Assembly (NCBI GenBank): GCA_023548195.1
Contig: JAJHZJ010000413.1
Span: 15,311,941-15,375,940, forward strand
DNA from: Bettongia penicillata ogilbyi
Taxonomy: Eukaryota; Chordata; Mammalia; Diprotodontia; Potoroidae
DNA length: 64,000 bases
Direction of reading: 5' to 3'
Part shown: in pieces, positions 25,150 through 36,480 of the stretch
How positions within the stretch are numbered: position 1 is the stretch's first letter
How the letters are laid out: each line of letters begins with the position of its first letter
The notes under the pieces: generated by a model
What the model was told of the DNA's origin: nothing
Seen by the model: the letters and a program-made list of their open reading frames with translations, nothing else
Database searches by the model: none
Made by a program: the position numbers and the translations under genes

Positions 25150-25689
25150 GCATGCTAGATGTCCAACATGAGTTTAAGGAACCCTGGAAAAAGCTTTTTA
25201 GCTTGTGGTTTGACAGAGTTTCAGCACATTGGGTTGGCTGTTTGTGCTGTTTAATGGAATTTTTATAGGCAAATATGAGACTTGCATCACTATTAAGTGC
25301 TTTGAAATGATAAGTGCTCTCATTATCATATCATTGGACAAGAAGAGGTAAAACATAAAGGTAACTAGAAATGTTCTTTTGGGGAAGGCAGAGGATGGTA
25401 TAGAGAAAAAGAAAATGGGGAGAATATCTATCTCTCCCTCCTTAACTCTCTGATAGAGAGCAGACAGGAGAAATACAGGGAAAGAAAAGCTCAGTGAAGT
25501 AAAAGTACAACAAGAAAAGATGGAAGCTTTACATTTTTAAATAGATCTGACAATTAGAAACTGCTTAGACATTATTAACTCTTTCTTGGTTCCTGAAAAA
25601 GAAAAGAGGTTTGTGTACATCAGGGACCAACCAAAAGGTAAATAAGTTTGACTAGAACATTTATTTGAAATTTAAGGAATCTTATAAAG
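25150..25689. other. No recognised feature
   Basis: No gene or nameable repeat. The sequence leads into the minus-strand L1 at about 25690. Confidence 0.4.
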
Positions 25690-28004
25690 TAAGTTTGCAA
25701 TTTATGTACTGATCAATTTTAAGTAACAATTTTACCACCTATAACCCTCTCTATATCTTGTTTGTTCATAAATGCTTCCTTTATCTATGACTATAACAAG
25801 ATTTTTTCCCATGTATCTGTAATATATTCATAATATTGCCCTTTATGTTTCAGGTATTTTGACCTTATCTTGGAATATCATGTGATATGTTGGTTTACTC
25901 CTAGTTTCTACTTTTCAGAGTTCCCAATGATTTTTGCCTAATAGTGACTTCCTTGCCACCAAATATTAAATCTTTATGTTTATCAAACACTAGTTTACTA
26001 TGGTCATGTACTCTTGTATTTTGAGTAACTAAACCCTTTTACTAATCAACCACTCTATTTCTTGACAAGTACCACATATTTTTGATGATTATAATTTTGC
26101 AATATAGTTTGAAATCTATTATTGACATACCCCATTATTCATGGGTATTTTAATTGATTCCCTTGATATTTTTGTCCTTTTATTTTTCCAGATTAATTTT
26201 ATTTTTTTTTCTGACTCTATAAAGTAATCTTTTGTAGTTTGATTTGTTTCTAGTTTATTTCCATTATGGATAATTATTGCTCTTGGTTTAGTTAAATAAC
26301 ACTTACCATTTCAACAAAAGTTCCATTTAATCCTATGTGTTCTAGTGCTTTTAATAGTACTGGATATTGTATTTTGTCAAATGGATTTTCTACATCTGCT
26401 GATGTAATCATATGATTTGTTGTCATTTATTGTTTTGTAATTAATATTGATATCTATGTTGGCAGTTTTCTTAATATTGTTCCAGTCCTGTAGTCCTGGT
26501 ACAAATCCCAAGTGGATTTCGTATATTACTTTTGTGATCTGTTGCTGTAGATTAATTGTTAATATTTTATTTAAAATTTTTGCATTAGGGAAACAAGATT
26601 ATAGCTTATTTTTTTTTTAATTTTTGCTGTCCCTGGTTTAGGCATCAAAACCCTATTTGTGTTACAGAAGAAATTTGGTAGGACTCCTTTTTTTCTTATT
26701 TTTTTATATAATCTATCTAATATCATAATTAATTCTTCTTTAAATGACTGATAGAATTTTCTTATGAATCTATTTTTTCCTAGGCATTTTTTTCTTAATT
26801 TGGTCATGTAGGGCATGTTCAATTTCTTTTTTCTGAGATAGGGCTCTTTAAGTATCCTGTTTCCTTTTCTGTTCATCTGGACAAATTACATTTATTTATA
26901 AATATCCATCGACTGCATTTAGATGATCAGATTTCTATATAATCGGGCAAAACAGCTCATTCTGATTGCTTTAACTTCACCTTCATTGGTCATGCATTCA
27001 CCTTTTCACTTTTGGTGCTGGTCATTTGACTTTCTTTATATTTTAAAATCATATTAATCAATGGTTTACCTATTCTATTGGATTTTTCACAAAATGGTCG
27101 CCTAAATTTATTAGTCCATCTTCTTTACTTTCTATTTTTTATTTATCTTTCCTTTGATTTTCAGGATTTCTATTTTGATATTTAACTGGGGATTATTGAT
27201 TTGCTTGTTTTCTAGGGTTTTTATTAGTCCCATATCTAATTCATTGATCTCTACTTTTTATCTTTTTTGACTTAAGCATGTAAAAATATAGATTTTTCAC
27301 CAAGTACCCCTTTGCCTGCCTCCCATAAATTTTGGTTATGTTATCTCACTGTTCTCTTTCATGAAATTATTGATGGTTTCTATTATTTGTTCTTTGACCT
27401 ACTCATTCTTTTTGATTAAATTATTTATTTTTCAATTAAATTTTAAACTATTATTCCATGGACCTTTATTGAATGCATTCTTATTGGATTAGAGACTTAA
27501 AAGGTTGTATTTAATCCCTCTGCTTCTCGAATTTTTTGTGAGGTTTATATGCTTAAATACATGGTCAAATTTAGTGAAGGTACATATGCAGTTAAGAAAT
27601 GTGTATTCTTTTCTATTTCTATGTAGTTATATCTAGAGGTTGATTGTATCTAGATTTCATAAAATTATATTCATCTACTTCCCTTTTCACTTATTTATTT
27701 TAACCTTGGATTATCTGATTATGAGAGGTGAAAGTTGAGGTCTGCCACTACTGTGGTTTGACTTCTGCTTTCATTCATTTAACTTTTCCTTTAAGAATTT
27801 GGATGCTATGTCATTTGATTAATATATATTTATTATTGATGTTATTACATTATGTCCTGTTACTTTAAAAATTGAAGAGTGTCTGAATTTCTTTTTCAAT
27901 TTATTTTTCCTCCCTCTCTTTTTTATCCTGTCCTTCAAAAGTCTGATTTTCTTCTTGATTCTGGCCCCCTTAATGTGTTTTATACTTGAAAAAATATAAT
28001 TGAA
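25690..28004 (-). mobile_element. Old L1 fragment covering ORF2
   Basis: The plus strand reads the antisense of L1 ORF2 from its C-terminal region (about 25740, tctctatatcttgtttgttc) to the endonuclease region (about 27960). Divergence is higher than in the adjoining L1 at 28005-36900, and the 3' region is absent. It abuts the 3' end of that younger L1 near 28005. Confidence 0.7.
26571..26876 (-). pseudogene. L1 ORF2 reverse transcriptase relic
   Basis: The 101-codon open piece contains FYQSFKEELIMILDRLYKKI, then VLPNFF and the block leading to ISYNLVSLM. It corresponds to RT fingers sequence of L1 ORF2p and to the piece at 31393-30986 in the neighbouring L1. Conserved positions are mutated and the frame is broken on both sides. 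Confidence 0.75.
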
Positions 28005-29216
28005 TAACCTTATTTTTTGTTATTTTATTTGTTTTCAGGATTCTGCAATCACTTCCATATGTCTTAGATTTTTTACCTCCCTCCCTTTCCTTCCCCCCTC
28101 CCTCCACACTCCCTCCCCAAGAAGGGGTGCAATCTTGCATGGGTTCTATACATACCTTCTTATTAAATACATTTTCAACTTAGTCATATTGCATAGAAGA
28201 ATTAAAATGCATGGCAGAGACCATAAAACTAAACAAAATAAACCATAATACACAGAGAAAATGATCTGCTTCATTCTGCAATCCAATTCCATAGTTCTTT
28301 CTCTGGATGTGTAAGGCATTTTGCTTCAAGAGTCTATTGGGAAATTTTTAGGTCCTTGCATTGCTGTGAGGGACTAAGTATACCAGAAAAATGCCTTGCA
28401 CACTGTGGTTGTTGCTGTGTACAAAGTTCTTCTGGTTCTGTGCCTTTAACTCAGCATCAGCTCATATAAGTCCTTCCAGGCCTCTCTGAAGTCTTCCTGT
28501 TCATTATTTCTTATAACCAAATAGTATTCCATTACACTCATTTACTATAACTTGTTCAGCCATTTCCCAATTGATGCACATCCCCTCAATTTCCAGTTTT
28601 TGGCCACTACAAAGAGAGCTGCTATAAATGTTTTTGTAGATGTGGGACCCTTTCCCATTTTTAGGATCTCTTTGATATACAGTCCTATAAGCTATGTTCC
28701 TAGGTCAAAGGGTATGTACATTTTTGTAGCCCTTTGGACATAGTTCTGTATTGCTCCCCAGAATGGTTGGATCAGCTCACAGTTCTACCAACAATGAATT
28801 AGTGTTCTAACTCTCCAACATCTTCTCCAACATTTATCATCTTCCTGCTTTGTCGTGTTAGTCAATCTGATAGGTGTGATATGGTATGTCAGAATTGCTT
28901 TGATTTGCACCTCTCTAATCAATAGGATTTAGAGCATTTTTTTCATGACTATAGATAGCTTTAATTTTTTCCTCTGAAAACTGCCTGTTCATATCATTTA
29001 TCAATTGGAGAATGACTTTTATTCTTATAAATTTGACTCAGTTCTCTATATAGTTTAGAAATGAGGTCTTTATCACAGACACTGAATACAAAAATTATTT
29101 CACAGTTTTCTTCTTCCCTCCTAATTTTGGTTGCACTGGGTTTGTTTGTGCAAAATTTTGTAATCAAAATTTGGCAGTTTGCTCTTCGTTAATGTTCTCT
29201 ATCTCTTGTTTGGTCA

Positions 29217-29733
29217 AAAGTTTCTCAATTCACCTTTTCCCCAAGATGGCACCGAAGGTGAAGAAGGAAGCCATTGTAGTCCCAAAGCAGAAGCCAAGTC
29301 CAAGGCCTTGAAGGCCAAGAAGGCTATGTTGAAGGGTATCTTGAGCCACAAAAAGAAGACTATCTGAACACCCCCCCACATTGCGGTGACTCAAGACACT
29401 GAGATTAAGAAGGCAGCCCAAATACCCTTGGAAAAGTGCCCCTCAGTGAAACAATCTTGGTTACTATGCCATCATTAAGTTTCCCTTGATCACTAAGTCT
29501 TCTATGAAGAAGGAGGACAACAACACCCTTGACTTCATTGTGGATGTCAAAGTCACAGATCAGGCAGGCCGTTAAGAAGCTATATGGTTAAGAACACCAT
29601 ATAGCAAGTCTGGCTTGCTCCAGACTATGGTGCTTTGGCTGTTGCCAACAAAAATGGAATCATCTAAACTGTGTCCAGCTGTCCCACTGCACCTACAATA
29701 AAAAATTTTCCTAGAAAAAAAATTTCTCCATTC
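29217..29733 (+). pseudogene. RPL23A: Processed pseudogene of ribosomal protein L23a
   Basis: An intronless, decayed copy of the mRNA for large-subunit ribosomal protein uL23. The ATG is at 29246, after a pyrimidine-rich leader (tttccccaag). The start MAPKVKKEA matches the family. A frameshift follows after about 13 codons; in the second frame KAKKAMLKGILSHKKK is seen, then a stop where the parent has Arg (CGA to TGA). Later, HYAIIKFP-type and APDYGALAVANK-type sequence ends at a TAA at 29665. A block before the C-terminus is missing. AATAAA is at 29697, an A-tail ends at about 29722. Imperfect target repeats lie at 29217-29231 (aaagtttctcaattc) and 29719-29733 (aaaatttctccattc). It sits inside L1 sequence and is surely not functional. 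Confidence 0.95.
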
Positions 29734-29808
29734 TCCATAAATCTGACAAATACACTATTCCTTGCTATACTAATTTGTGTGTAATATCAATCTTTATAGA
29801 TCATAGAT

Positions 29809-30048
29809 CTATGATATGATATGATATATATGATCTAGATCATATATCCATTTGAACTTTATTCTTGTGTGTGGTGTCAGGCATTTTTCTATGCCCAGTT
29901 TCTGGCACACTGTTATCCAGTCTTCCCAGCAATTTTTGTCAAACAGTGAGCTCTTATCCCAGAAGCTTGGGGCCTTGGATTTATCGAACAATAGATTGCT
30001 ATATTCACTAACTACTGTGTCTTGAGTACCTAACCTAACCTTTTCCAC
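29809..30048 (-). pseudogene. L1 ORF2 C-terminal relic
   Basis: An open piece of 79 codons with NLLFDKSKAPSFWDKSSLFD and a Cys/Trp-rich stretch, the C-terminal region of L1 ORF2p. It continues the reverse transcriptase relic at 30737-30249 in the same L1 after frame breaks. Confidence 0.7.
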
Positions 30049-30248
30049 TTGTCAACCCCTCTATTTCTTAGGCAGTATCAAGTGGTTTTGAGATCTGATA
30101 GCATATCCTTTCCTAGCATTTCCTTTCATTAGTTCCCTTGACATTCTGGATCTTTTGTTCTTCCAAATGAATGTTGATATGATTTTTCTAGCTCTAAAAA
30201 TAATTATCTGGTAGTTTGATTGGTATGGTACTGAATAAGAAAATTAAT

Positions 30249-31393
30249 TTAGGTAGAATTTTTATTTTTCTTATATTGACTCGGCCTACCCCACAAGCAA
30301 CTGATGTTTTTCCACTTACTTAGATCTGATTTTATTTGTGTGAAAAGTGTTTTGTAATTGTGTTTATATAGTCCCTGGGTTTGTTTTGGCATGCAGACTC
30401 TCAGATATTTTATAGTGTCTACCATAGCTTTAAATTGGATTTCTCTTTCTATCTCTTGCTGTTGGACTTTATTAGTAATATAAAGAAATGCAGATGATTT
30501 ATGGGGTTTTATATTGTAACCTGCAACTTTGCCTAAGTTGCTTATTATTTCAAGTAGTGTTTTACTTGATTCTCTGGGATTCTCTATGGATATCATCATA
30601 TCATATGTAAAGAGTGTTAACTTATTTTGTTCTTTGTCTATTCTAATTCCTTCCATTTCTTTTTCTTCTCTTATTACAACTAACATTTCTAGTACCACAT
30701 GGAACAGCAGTGGTGATAATGGACATTCTTCTTTCATCCCTGATCTTATTGCAAATGCCTCTAGCTTATCCCCATTGCATAAAATGCTTGCTGATAGTTT
30801 TAGGTAGATACTGCTTATTATTTTATGGAAAATTCCATTTATTCCTGTAATTTCCAGTGTTTTCAGTAGTTATGGGTATTATATTTCGTGAAAATATTTT
30901 TCTGCATCTATTGACATAATCATGTGGTTTCTGTTCAATTTTTGTTGATATGATCAATAGTGCTAATAGTTTTCCTAATATTGAACTAGTCCTGTATTCC
31001 TGATATAAATCCTACCCAATCATAATGTATTATTCTCATGACAAATTGCTGTATTCTTTTTGCTAATATCTTATTTAAAATATTTGCATCTATATCCATT
31101 AGAGAAATTGGTCTATAATTTTCTTTCTCTGTCTTGGTTCTTCCTGGTTTACACATCAGAAACACATTTGTATCATAAAAAGAATTTGGTAGGACTCCTT
31201 CTTCACCATTTTCCCCAAGTAGTCTATATAGTATTGGAATTAACTGTTCATTAAATGTTTGATAGAATTGACTTCTAAATCCTTCTGGCTCTGGAGATTT
31301 TTTCCTAGGGAGTTCATTGATCATTTGTTCAATTTCTTTTTCTGAGACATGGTTATTTAAGTGTTCAACTTCCTTTTCAGTTAATCTGGCCAA
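30249..31393 (-). pseudogene. L1 ORF2 reverse transcriptase relic
   Basis: Two open pieces cover the RT domain, which would copy the L1 RNA at the nicked target. The first (31393-30986) has [13 protein letters not shown], the LIPILYRLL segment and [20 protein letters not shown], all RT fingers motifs. The second (30737-30249) starts with CPLSPLLFHVVLE and contains LFTYDMMIS where L1 has F-A-D-D-M. The first aspartate of the catalytic pair is thus replaced by tyrosine. Stops and frameshifts separate the pieces. It is a dead copy of the strand that elsewhere supplies L1 and half-L1 mobility. Confidence 0.9.
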
Positions 31394-31720
31394 TTTATAT
31401 ATTTTTTAAAATATTCATCCTCATTTAGATTGTTGAATTTATGGGCATACAGTTGGGTAAAGTAATTTATAATTATTGTTTTAATTTCCTCCTCATTGAA
31501 GATGAGTTGACCCTTTTTATTTTCTATATGGCTAATTTGATTTTCTTCTTTCCTTTTTAAATCAAATTGACCAAAGATTTATCAATTTTTTTTCATAAAA
31601 CCAATGCTATGTTTTATTTATTAGTGCAATAGTTTTCTTAATTTCAATTTTATTAATCTTTCCTTTGGTTTTCAGTATTTCTAATTTGGTATTTACTTGG
31701 GAATTTTTAATTTCTTCTTT

Positions 31721-32560
31721 TTATAGCTGTTTTATCTGCATGCCCAATTCTTTTTCTGTTTTATTCATGTTGACATTAAAAGATATGAACCTTCCCCTAA
31801 GAACTGCTTTTGCAGTATCCAACAAGATTTGGTAGGTTGTCTCATTATTGTCATTCTCTTGAATGAAGTTGTTGATTGTATCTATGATTTGTAGTTTAGA
31901 CCCCTCATTCTTTAGGATTAAATTATTTAGGTTCCAATTAATTTTTGGTTTCTCTTTCCATGGCATTTTATTACATATGATTTTATTGCATTATGATCCG
32001 AGAAGGATGCATGGATTATCTCTGATTTATGCACTGGATTGTGATGTTTTTTATGTCTTAGTACATGGTAAAATTTTGTATTTATGTACCATGTATCACT
32101 AAAAAAAGTATATTCCTTTCTACCCCCACTCAATTTTCTCCAGAGATCCATCACATGTACCTTATCCATACTTTTATTCACCTCCTTAACTTCTTTCTTG
32201 TTTATTTTGAAGTTAGATTTATCAGGTTCAGAAAGAGGGAGGTTAAGGTCCCCTAATAATATAGTTTTGTTATCTGTTTCTTCTTGTAACCCCTTTAACT
32301 TCTCCTCAAAGACTTTGGAAGCGATATCACTTGGAGCATATATGTTTAGTAATTAATAATATTGCCTTGTTGTCTATGGTGCCTTTTAGCAGGAAATCAT
32401 TTCCTTCCTTATCTCTTTTGATTAGGTCTATTTCTGCTTTTGCTTTATCTGAGATTAGGATTGCTACCCCTACTTTATTTTACCTCAACTGAAGCACAAT
32501 ATATTCTTTTCCAACCTTTTACCTTTACCTTGTGTGTATCCTCCTGTTTCAAATGTGTTC
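31721..32560 (-). pseudogene. L1 ORF2 endonuclease relic
   Basis: The apurinic-type endonuclease of L1 nicks the target at T-rich sites. On the minus strand, in broken frames, GVAILISDK, a GDLNLPL block (consensus GDFN), YTFFSDTW and SFSDHNAI can be read from about 32480 to 31990. These are the core motifs, including the SDH that ends the catalytic set. The linker to the RT follows at 31966-31721. Frame breaks at about 32360 and 32180 kill it. Confidence 0.85.
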
Positions 32561-33836
32561 CTTGCTAATAACATATTATTGGATATTAGTTTTCAACCCA
32601 TTCTACCATCCATCTCCGTTTTATGGGGGAGTTCATTCCATTCATATTCATAGTTACAATTACTCTCTATGTCTTTTCCTCCATCCTCTTTCCCCCTATT
32701 TTTGCTTTAATTCTCCCTTCTTCCTTCCCTTCCACAATATAGTTTTAATTTTTGAGTACTGCCTCACTCAGTCTTCCCTCCCTTCTTTCAACACCCCTCC
32801 CTTTTACTCCCATTTTCCCTTACTACTTCTTCCCTCCCTTTTAGCCTCCTTCTTCACTTGATAGTTCTGGAATTTGGCAATGATCTTTATTTGAGTTTTC
32901 TGTTTTGGATCCCTTTCAGGAGGTGAATGGTGGATTCTTTCAATGACTATTTTTCCCTCTGAATATAGGACTTCTGGGTAGTTTTCCTTGATGATTTCTT
33001 TTTTTTTTAATATAAATTTGTTTTTTTTAACTTTTTACATTCATTTTCACAAAATTTTGGGTTCCAAATTTTGTCCCCATTTATCCCCTTCCCCCACCCC
33101 AATACACTGAGCATCCTAATTTTCCCTATCACCAATCTGCCCTCTCTTCTATCATTCCTCCCTTCTCTTGTCCCCATCTTCTCTTTTGTCCTGTAGGGCC
33201 AGATGACTTTCTATTCCCCATTAACTGTATGTCTTATTTCCTAGTAACAAGAACAATACTCAACAGTTGTTCCTAAAACTTTGAGTTCCAAATTCTCCCC
33301 ATCCCTCCCTCCCTACCCATTTCCTTTGGGAAGGCAGGCAATTCAGTATGGGCCATATTTGTGTAGTTTTGCAAATGATTTAGATAATAGTCATGTTGTG
33401 TAAGACTAACTGTATTTCCCTCCATCCTATCCTGCCCCCCATTGTTTCTATTCTGTCTTTTGATCCTGTCCCTTCCCGAGGGTTGACTTCAAATTGCTCC
33501 CTCCTCCCATTGCCCTCCCTTCCATCATCCCTCCCTCCCTGCTTATCTCCTTCTCCCCCACTTTCCTGTACTGTAAGATAGGTTTTCATACCAAAATGAG
33601 TGTGTATTTTACTCCTTCCTTTAGTTGAATGTCATGAGGGTAAACTTCATATTTTTTTCTCAGCTCTCCTCTTGTTCCCTCCACTAAAAAGTCTCCTGCT
33701 TGCCTCTTGAATGAGATATAATTTACCCCATTCCATTTCACCCTCTCTCCTCCCACTACATTTCTCTCTCACTGTTTACCTTAATTTCTTTTAAGATATG
33801 GTCCCATTCTACTCAATTCATTCTGTGCTCTCTGTC

Positions 33837-33891
33837 TCTGTATGTGCGTGCAAGTGTGTGTGTGTGCGCACGTGTGTACATGTGTGTGTAT

Positions 33892-33924
<33 letters not shown>

Positions 33925-33925
33925 G
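33837..33925. repeat. (TG)n tract within HAL1-type 3'UTR
   Basis: An imperfect TG/CA dinucleotide tract ends in a pure run of about 24 bp. The HAL1-type copy on the other strand has a CA tract at the matching place (55480-55550). The tract therefore seems to have been inherited with the element. Confidence 0.9.
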
Positions 33926-34018
33926 TTCCCCCAACTACCCAGATACTGAAAAGTTTTAAGAGTTACAAATATTGTCTTTCCATGTAGGAATGTAAACAGT
34001 TCACCTTTGGTAAGTCCC

Positions 34019-35157
34019 TTATGACTTCTCTTTGCTGTTTACTTTTTCATGCTTCTTCTCATTCTTGTGTTTGAAAGTCAAATTTATTTTCAGCTCTGGT
34101 CTTTTCATCAAGAATGCTTGAAAATCCTCTGTTTCATTGAAAGACCATATTTTCCCCTGAAGTATTATACTCAGTTTTGCTGGGTAGGTGATTCTTGGTT
34201 TGAGTCCTAGTTTCTTTGACTTCTGGAATATCTTATTCCAAGCCCTTAGATCCCTTAATGTAGAAGCTGCTACATCTTGTGTTATCCTGATTGTATTTCC
34301 ACAATACTGGAATTGTTTCTTTCTAGCTGCTTGCAATATTTTCTCCTTGACTGGGAATTCTGGAATTTGGCCACAATGTTCCTAGGAGTTTCTCTTTTTG
34401 GATCTCTTTCAGGCGGTGATCAATGAATTCCTTCAATACTGATTTTGCCCTCTGGTTCTAGAATCTCAGGGCAGTTTTCCTTGATAATTTCATGAAAGAT
34501 GATGTCTAGGCTCTTTTTTTGATCATGGCTTTCAAGTAGTCCTATAATTTTTAAATTGTCTCTCCTGGATCTATTTTCTGGGTCAGTTGTTTTTCCCATG
34601 AGATATTTCACATTCTCTTCCATTTTTTCATTCTTTTGGCTTTGTTTTATGATTTCTTGGTTTCTCAGAAAGTCATTAGCCTCCATCTGTTCCATTCTAA
34701 TTTTGAGAGAACTATTCTCTTCAGTGAGCTTGTGAACCTCTTTTTCCATTTGGCTAATTCTGCTTTTGAAAGCATTCTTCTCCTCATTGGGTTTTTGAAC
34801 CTCTTTTGCCAATTGAGTGAGCCTATTTTTCAAGGTGTTATTTTCTTCAGCATTTTTTGGGGTCTCCTTTAGCAAGGTATTGACCCGTTTTTCATGCTTT
34901 TCTTCCATCTCTCGCATTTCTCTTCCCACTTTTTCCTCCACTTGTCTAACTTGGTTTTCAAAATCCTTTTTGATTTCTTCCATGGCCTGAGCCCACCGGA
35001 CATCCACCTGGGATGTCTGGGGTACCGAGGCCCCAATCTCCACGTCTTTCCCTGATGGTAAGAATAGTTCCTCGTCATCAGAAATGAAAGGCGGGAACAT
35101 CTGTCCCCCAAGAAAATAGCTTTCTATGGTCTTATTTTTCTTTCCTTTTCTGGGCAT
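34019..35157 (-). pseudogene. HAL1-type ORF1 (L1 ORF1p-like), nearly intact
   Basis: ORF1p of L1 is a trimeric RNA-binding chaperone. The start MPRKGKKNKTIES is at 35157. Residues 50-190 or so are a Glu/Lys/Leu-rich coiled coil (heptads such as VHKLTEENSSLKIRMEQME). The RRM-type block follows with RRDNLKIIGLLES, and the C-terminal domain has RKKQFQYCG and PRITYPAKL. The frame ends early at 34420 (TGA where the other copy has CGA, a likely CpG loss). A one-base deletion near 34355 shifts the frame, and the rest stays open from 34336 to 34019. So two lesions break an otherwise full-length reading frame of about 380 codons. This low number suggests a fairly young insertion. Confidence 0.88.
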
Positions 35158-35828
35158 TTTCCCAACCAGTTACTTGACTTCTGAGATTCCTGTCCACCCC
35201 TGCCTAGATCTGCCCAATTAGTGCTTGGGGTCTGAGATTCAAATGCTGCTTCCCAGCTTCAGTGCTTTCCACGGCGGGAATGGCTGCTATTCAATGTGAG
35301 CTTAAGTTCTGGTGCTCAGGTGGGGGCAGGGCCGCCTCCCAGGCTCAGTTCCCTCAGGGGCTTTATGCGAAGATCTTCTGTAATGTGCCTGAGCTCCTGT
35401 CTGTTCCAGGAGTTCCTGGCCGCCTCTGCCTCTGCCTCTGCCACCACCTCCCTAGGGGGCCCGAGTCACGGAGACACCCGGCTCCCCTCTCAGCCAGCCC
35501 AGACGTCTCTCACTGACCTACAGCGCCTGTGGCCAGAGGGACCTTCGTGGCCTCCGGAGATTCCGTCCCTGAAGCCTGCTCGGATCTGCTCCTCTGGGTC
35601 CACATGGCCAGGGCAGTGCACTGGTGGACTCTGCTGTCTGGTGCGTGATGGACCTTTGGGGTCGGTTTTTCAGGGCACTCTGGAATGGAAATCTTTTCCA
35701 CTGCTTTGGTACGTGGCTTGTACTGCTCCAGAATTTGTGGGGAGTTCTTTTTACAGGAAATTTATGGACTGTGGGTTCGGAGCTAGCATATGTGAGTCTT
35801 TCTACTCTGCCATCTTGGCTCCTCCCTC
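35158..35828 (-). promoter_or_regulatory. HAL1-type 5'UTR, probable internal promoter
   Basis: This GC- and CpG-rich 670-bp block lies upstream of ORF1, in contrast to the AT-rich surroundings. L1 5'UTRs carry an internal promoter, so the role is inferred by family. Long frames are open on both strands (35296-35835 plus, 179 codons; 35877-35518 minus, 119 codons), and both have counterparts in the 5'UTR of the second copy. Confidence 0.6.
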
Positions 35829-35844
35829 TCCTTGATGATTTCTT

Positions 35845-36480
35845 GGAAAATATTGTGCAGGCTCTTTTTTTCATCATGGCTCTCTGGTAGACCAGTAATT
35901 CTTATGTTTTTCTCTCCTGGATCTATTTTTCAAGTCAGTTGTCTTTCTAATTAGATAGTTTACATTTTCTTCTGTCTTTTCATTCTTTAGATTCTGTTTG
36001 ATTGATTTTTGATGTCTCATAGAGTCATTAGCTTCTACTTGCCCAATTCTAATTTTTATCAAAATGTTTTCTTCAGTTAACTTTTCCATCTCCTTTTCCA
36101 TTTGTCCAATTGTTCCTTTTAAGGGGTTAATTTCTCTAGATAGTTTTTTTTGCTTCCTTTTCCATTTGTCCAATTTTCCCAGTTAGGTTTTGTGTTTCCT
36201 TTTCCCTTAGTCCAAATTTCCTTTTAAATTCATCTGGGACTTCTTGTTTCATATTTTTAAAATCATGGCCAATTTTCTTCTACTTCCCTAATTTGGCTTT
36301 TAAAATCCTTCTTGAGCTCTTCCAAGAAGGTATTTTGTGCTTGAGACCAGTTCTGATTCCCTTCTGAAGTTTCACTGATGTGGAGCTGTCTGTGACAGCT
36401 CTGGTCCTGCACTGGTCCCTTTCAGCCCCAGCAACAGGAACCCCACTTTGTAATTTTCCTAACTTCATGGGCTAAGAGGC
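35845..36480 (-). pseudogene. L1 ORF1 relic, N-terminal and coiled-coil part
   Basis: The open pieces 36173-35874 (99 codons) and 36468-36280 belong to ORF1 of the host L1. The first carries a coiled coil (IGQMEKEMEKLTEENILIKI), then NRSRREKHKNYW where ORF1 has N-R-S-R-R-D-N-L-K-I. It is cut at 35845 by the HAL1-type insertion; the target repeat shows that the interrupted sequence resumes at 32984. Confidence 0.8.

Larger units (their letters stand above)
32985..35844 (-). mobile_element. Full-length half-L1 (HAL1-type) with perfect 16-bp target duplication
   Basis: The element body is 33001-35828 (2,828 bp). It is flanked by the direct repeat tccttgatgatttctt at 32985-33000 and 35829-35844, which is split ORF1 sequence of the host L1. 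On the minus strand it begins with AGCCAAGATGGCAGAGTAG, the L1-type 5' start, then a GC-rich 5'UTR (about 35820-35158), ORF1 (35157-34019), a 3'UTR with a (CA)n tract (33837-33925), a pyrimidine-rich spacer and an A-rich tail (plus-strand T-run at 33001). There is no trace of ORF2. The copy at 53575-56413 has the same architecture from end to end, so this is a family structure and not a one-off deletion. L1 ORF2p is the presumed mover. Confidence 0.92.

Noticed and set aside
32532..32861. 109-codon Ser/Pro/Phe-rich frame
   Set aside because: It is translated from the pyrimidine-rich antisense of the L1 ORF1-ORF2 spacer, a composition artefact.
35296..35835. 179-codon frame as a host gene
   Set aside because: It is inside the HAL1-type 5'UTR, antisense to it, and its GC-rich sequence is repeated in the other copy. 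It is reported as an element-borne frame and not as a host CDS.
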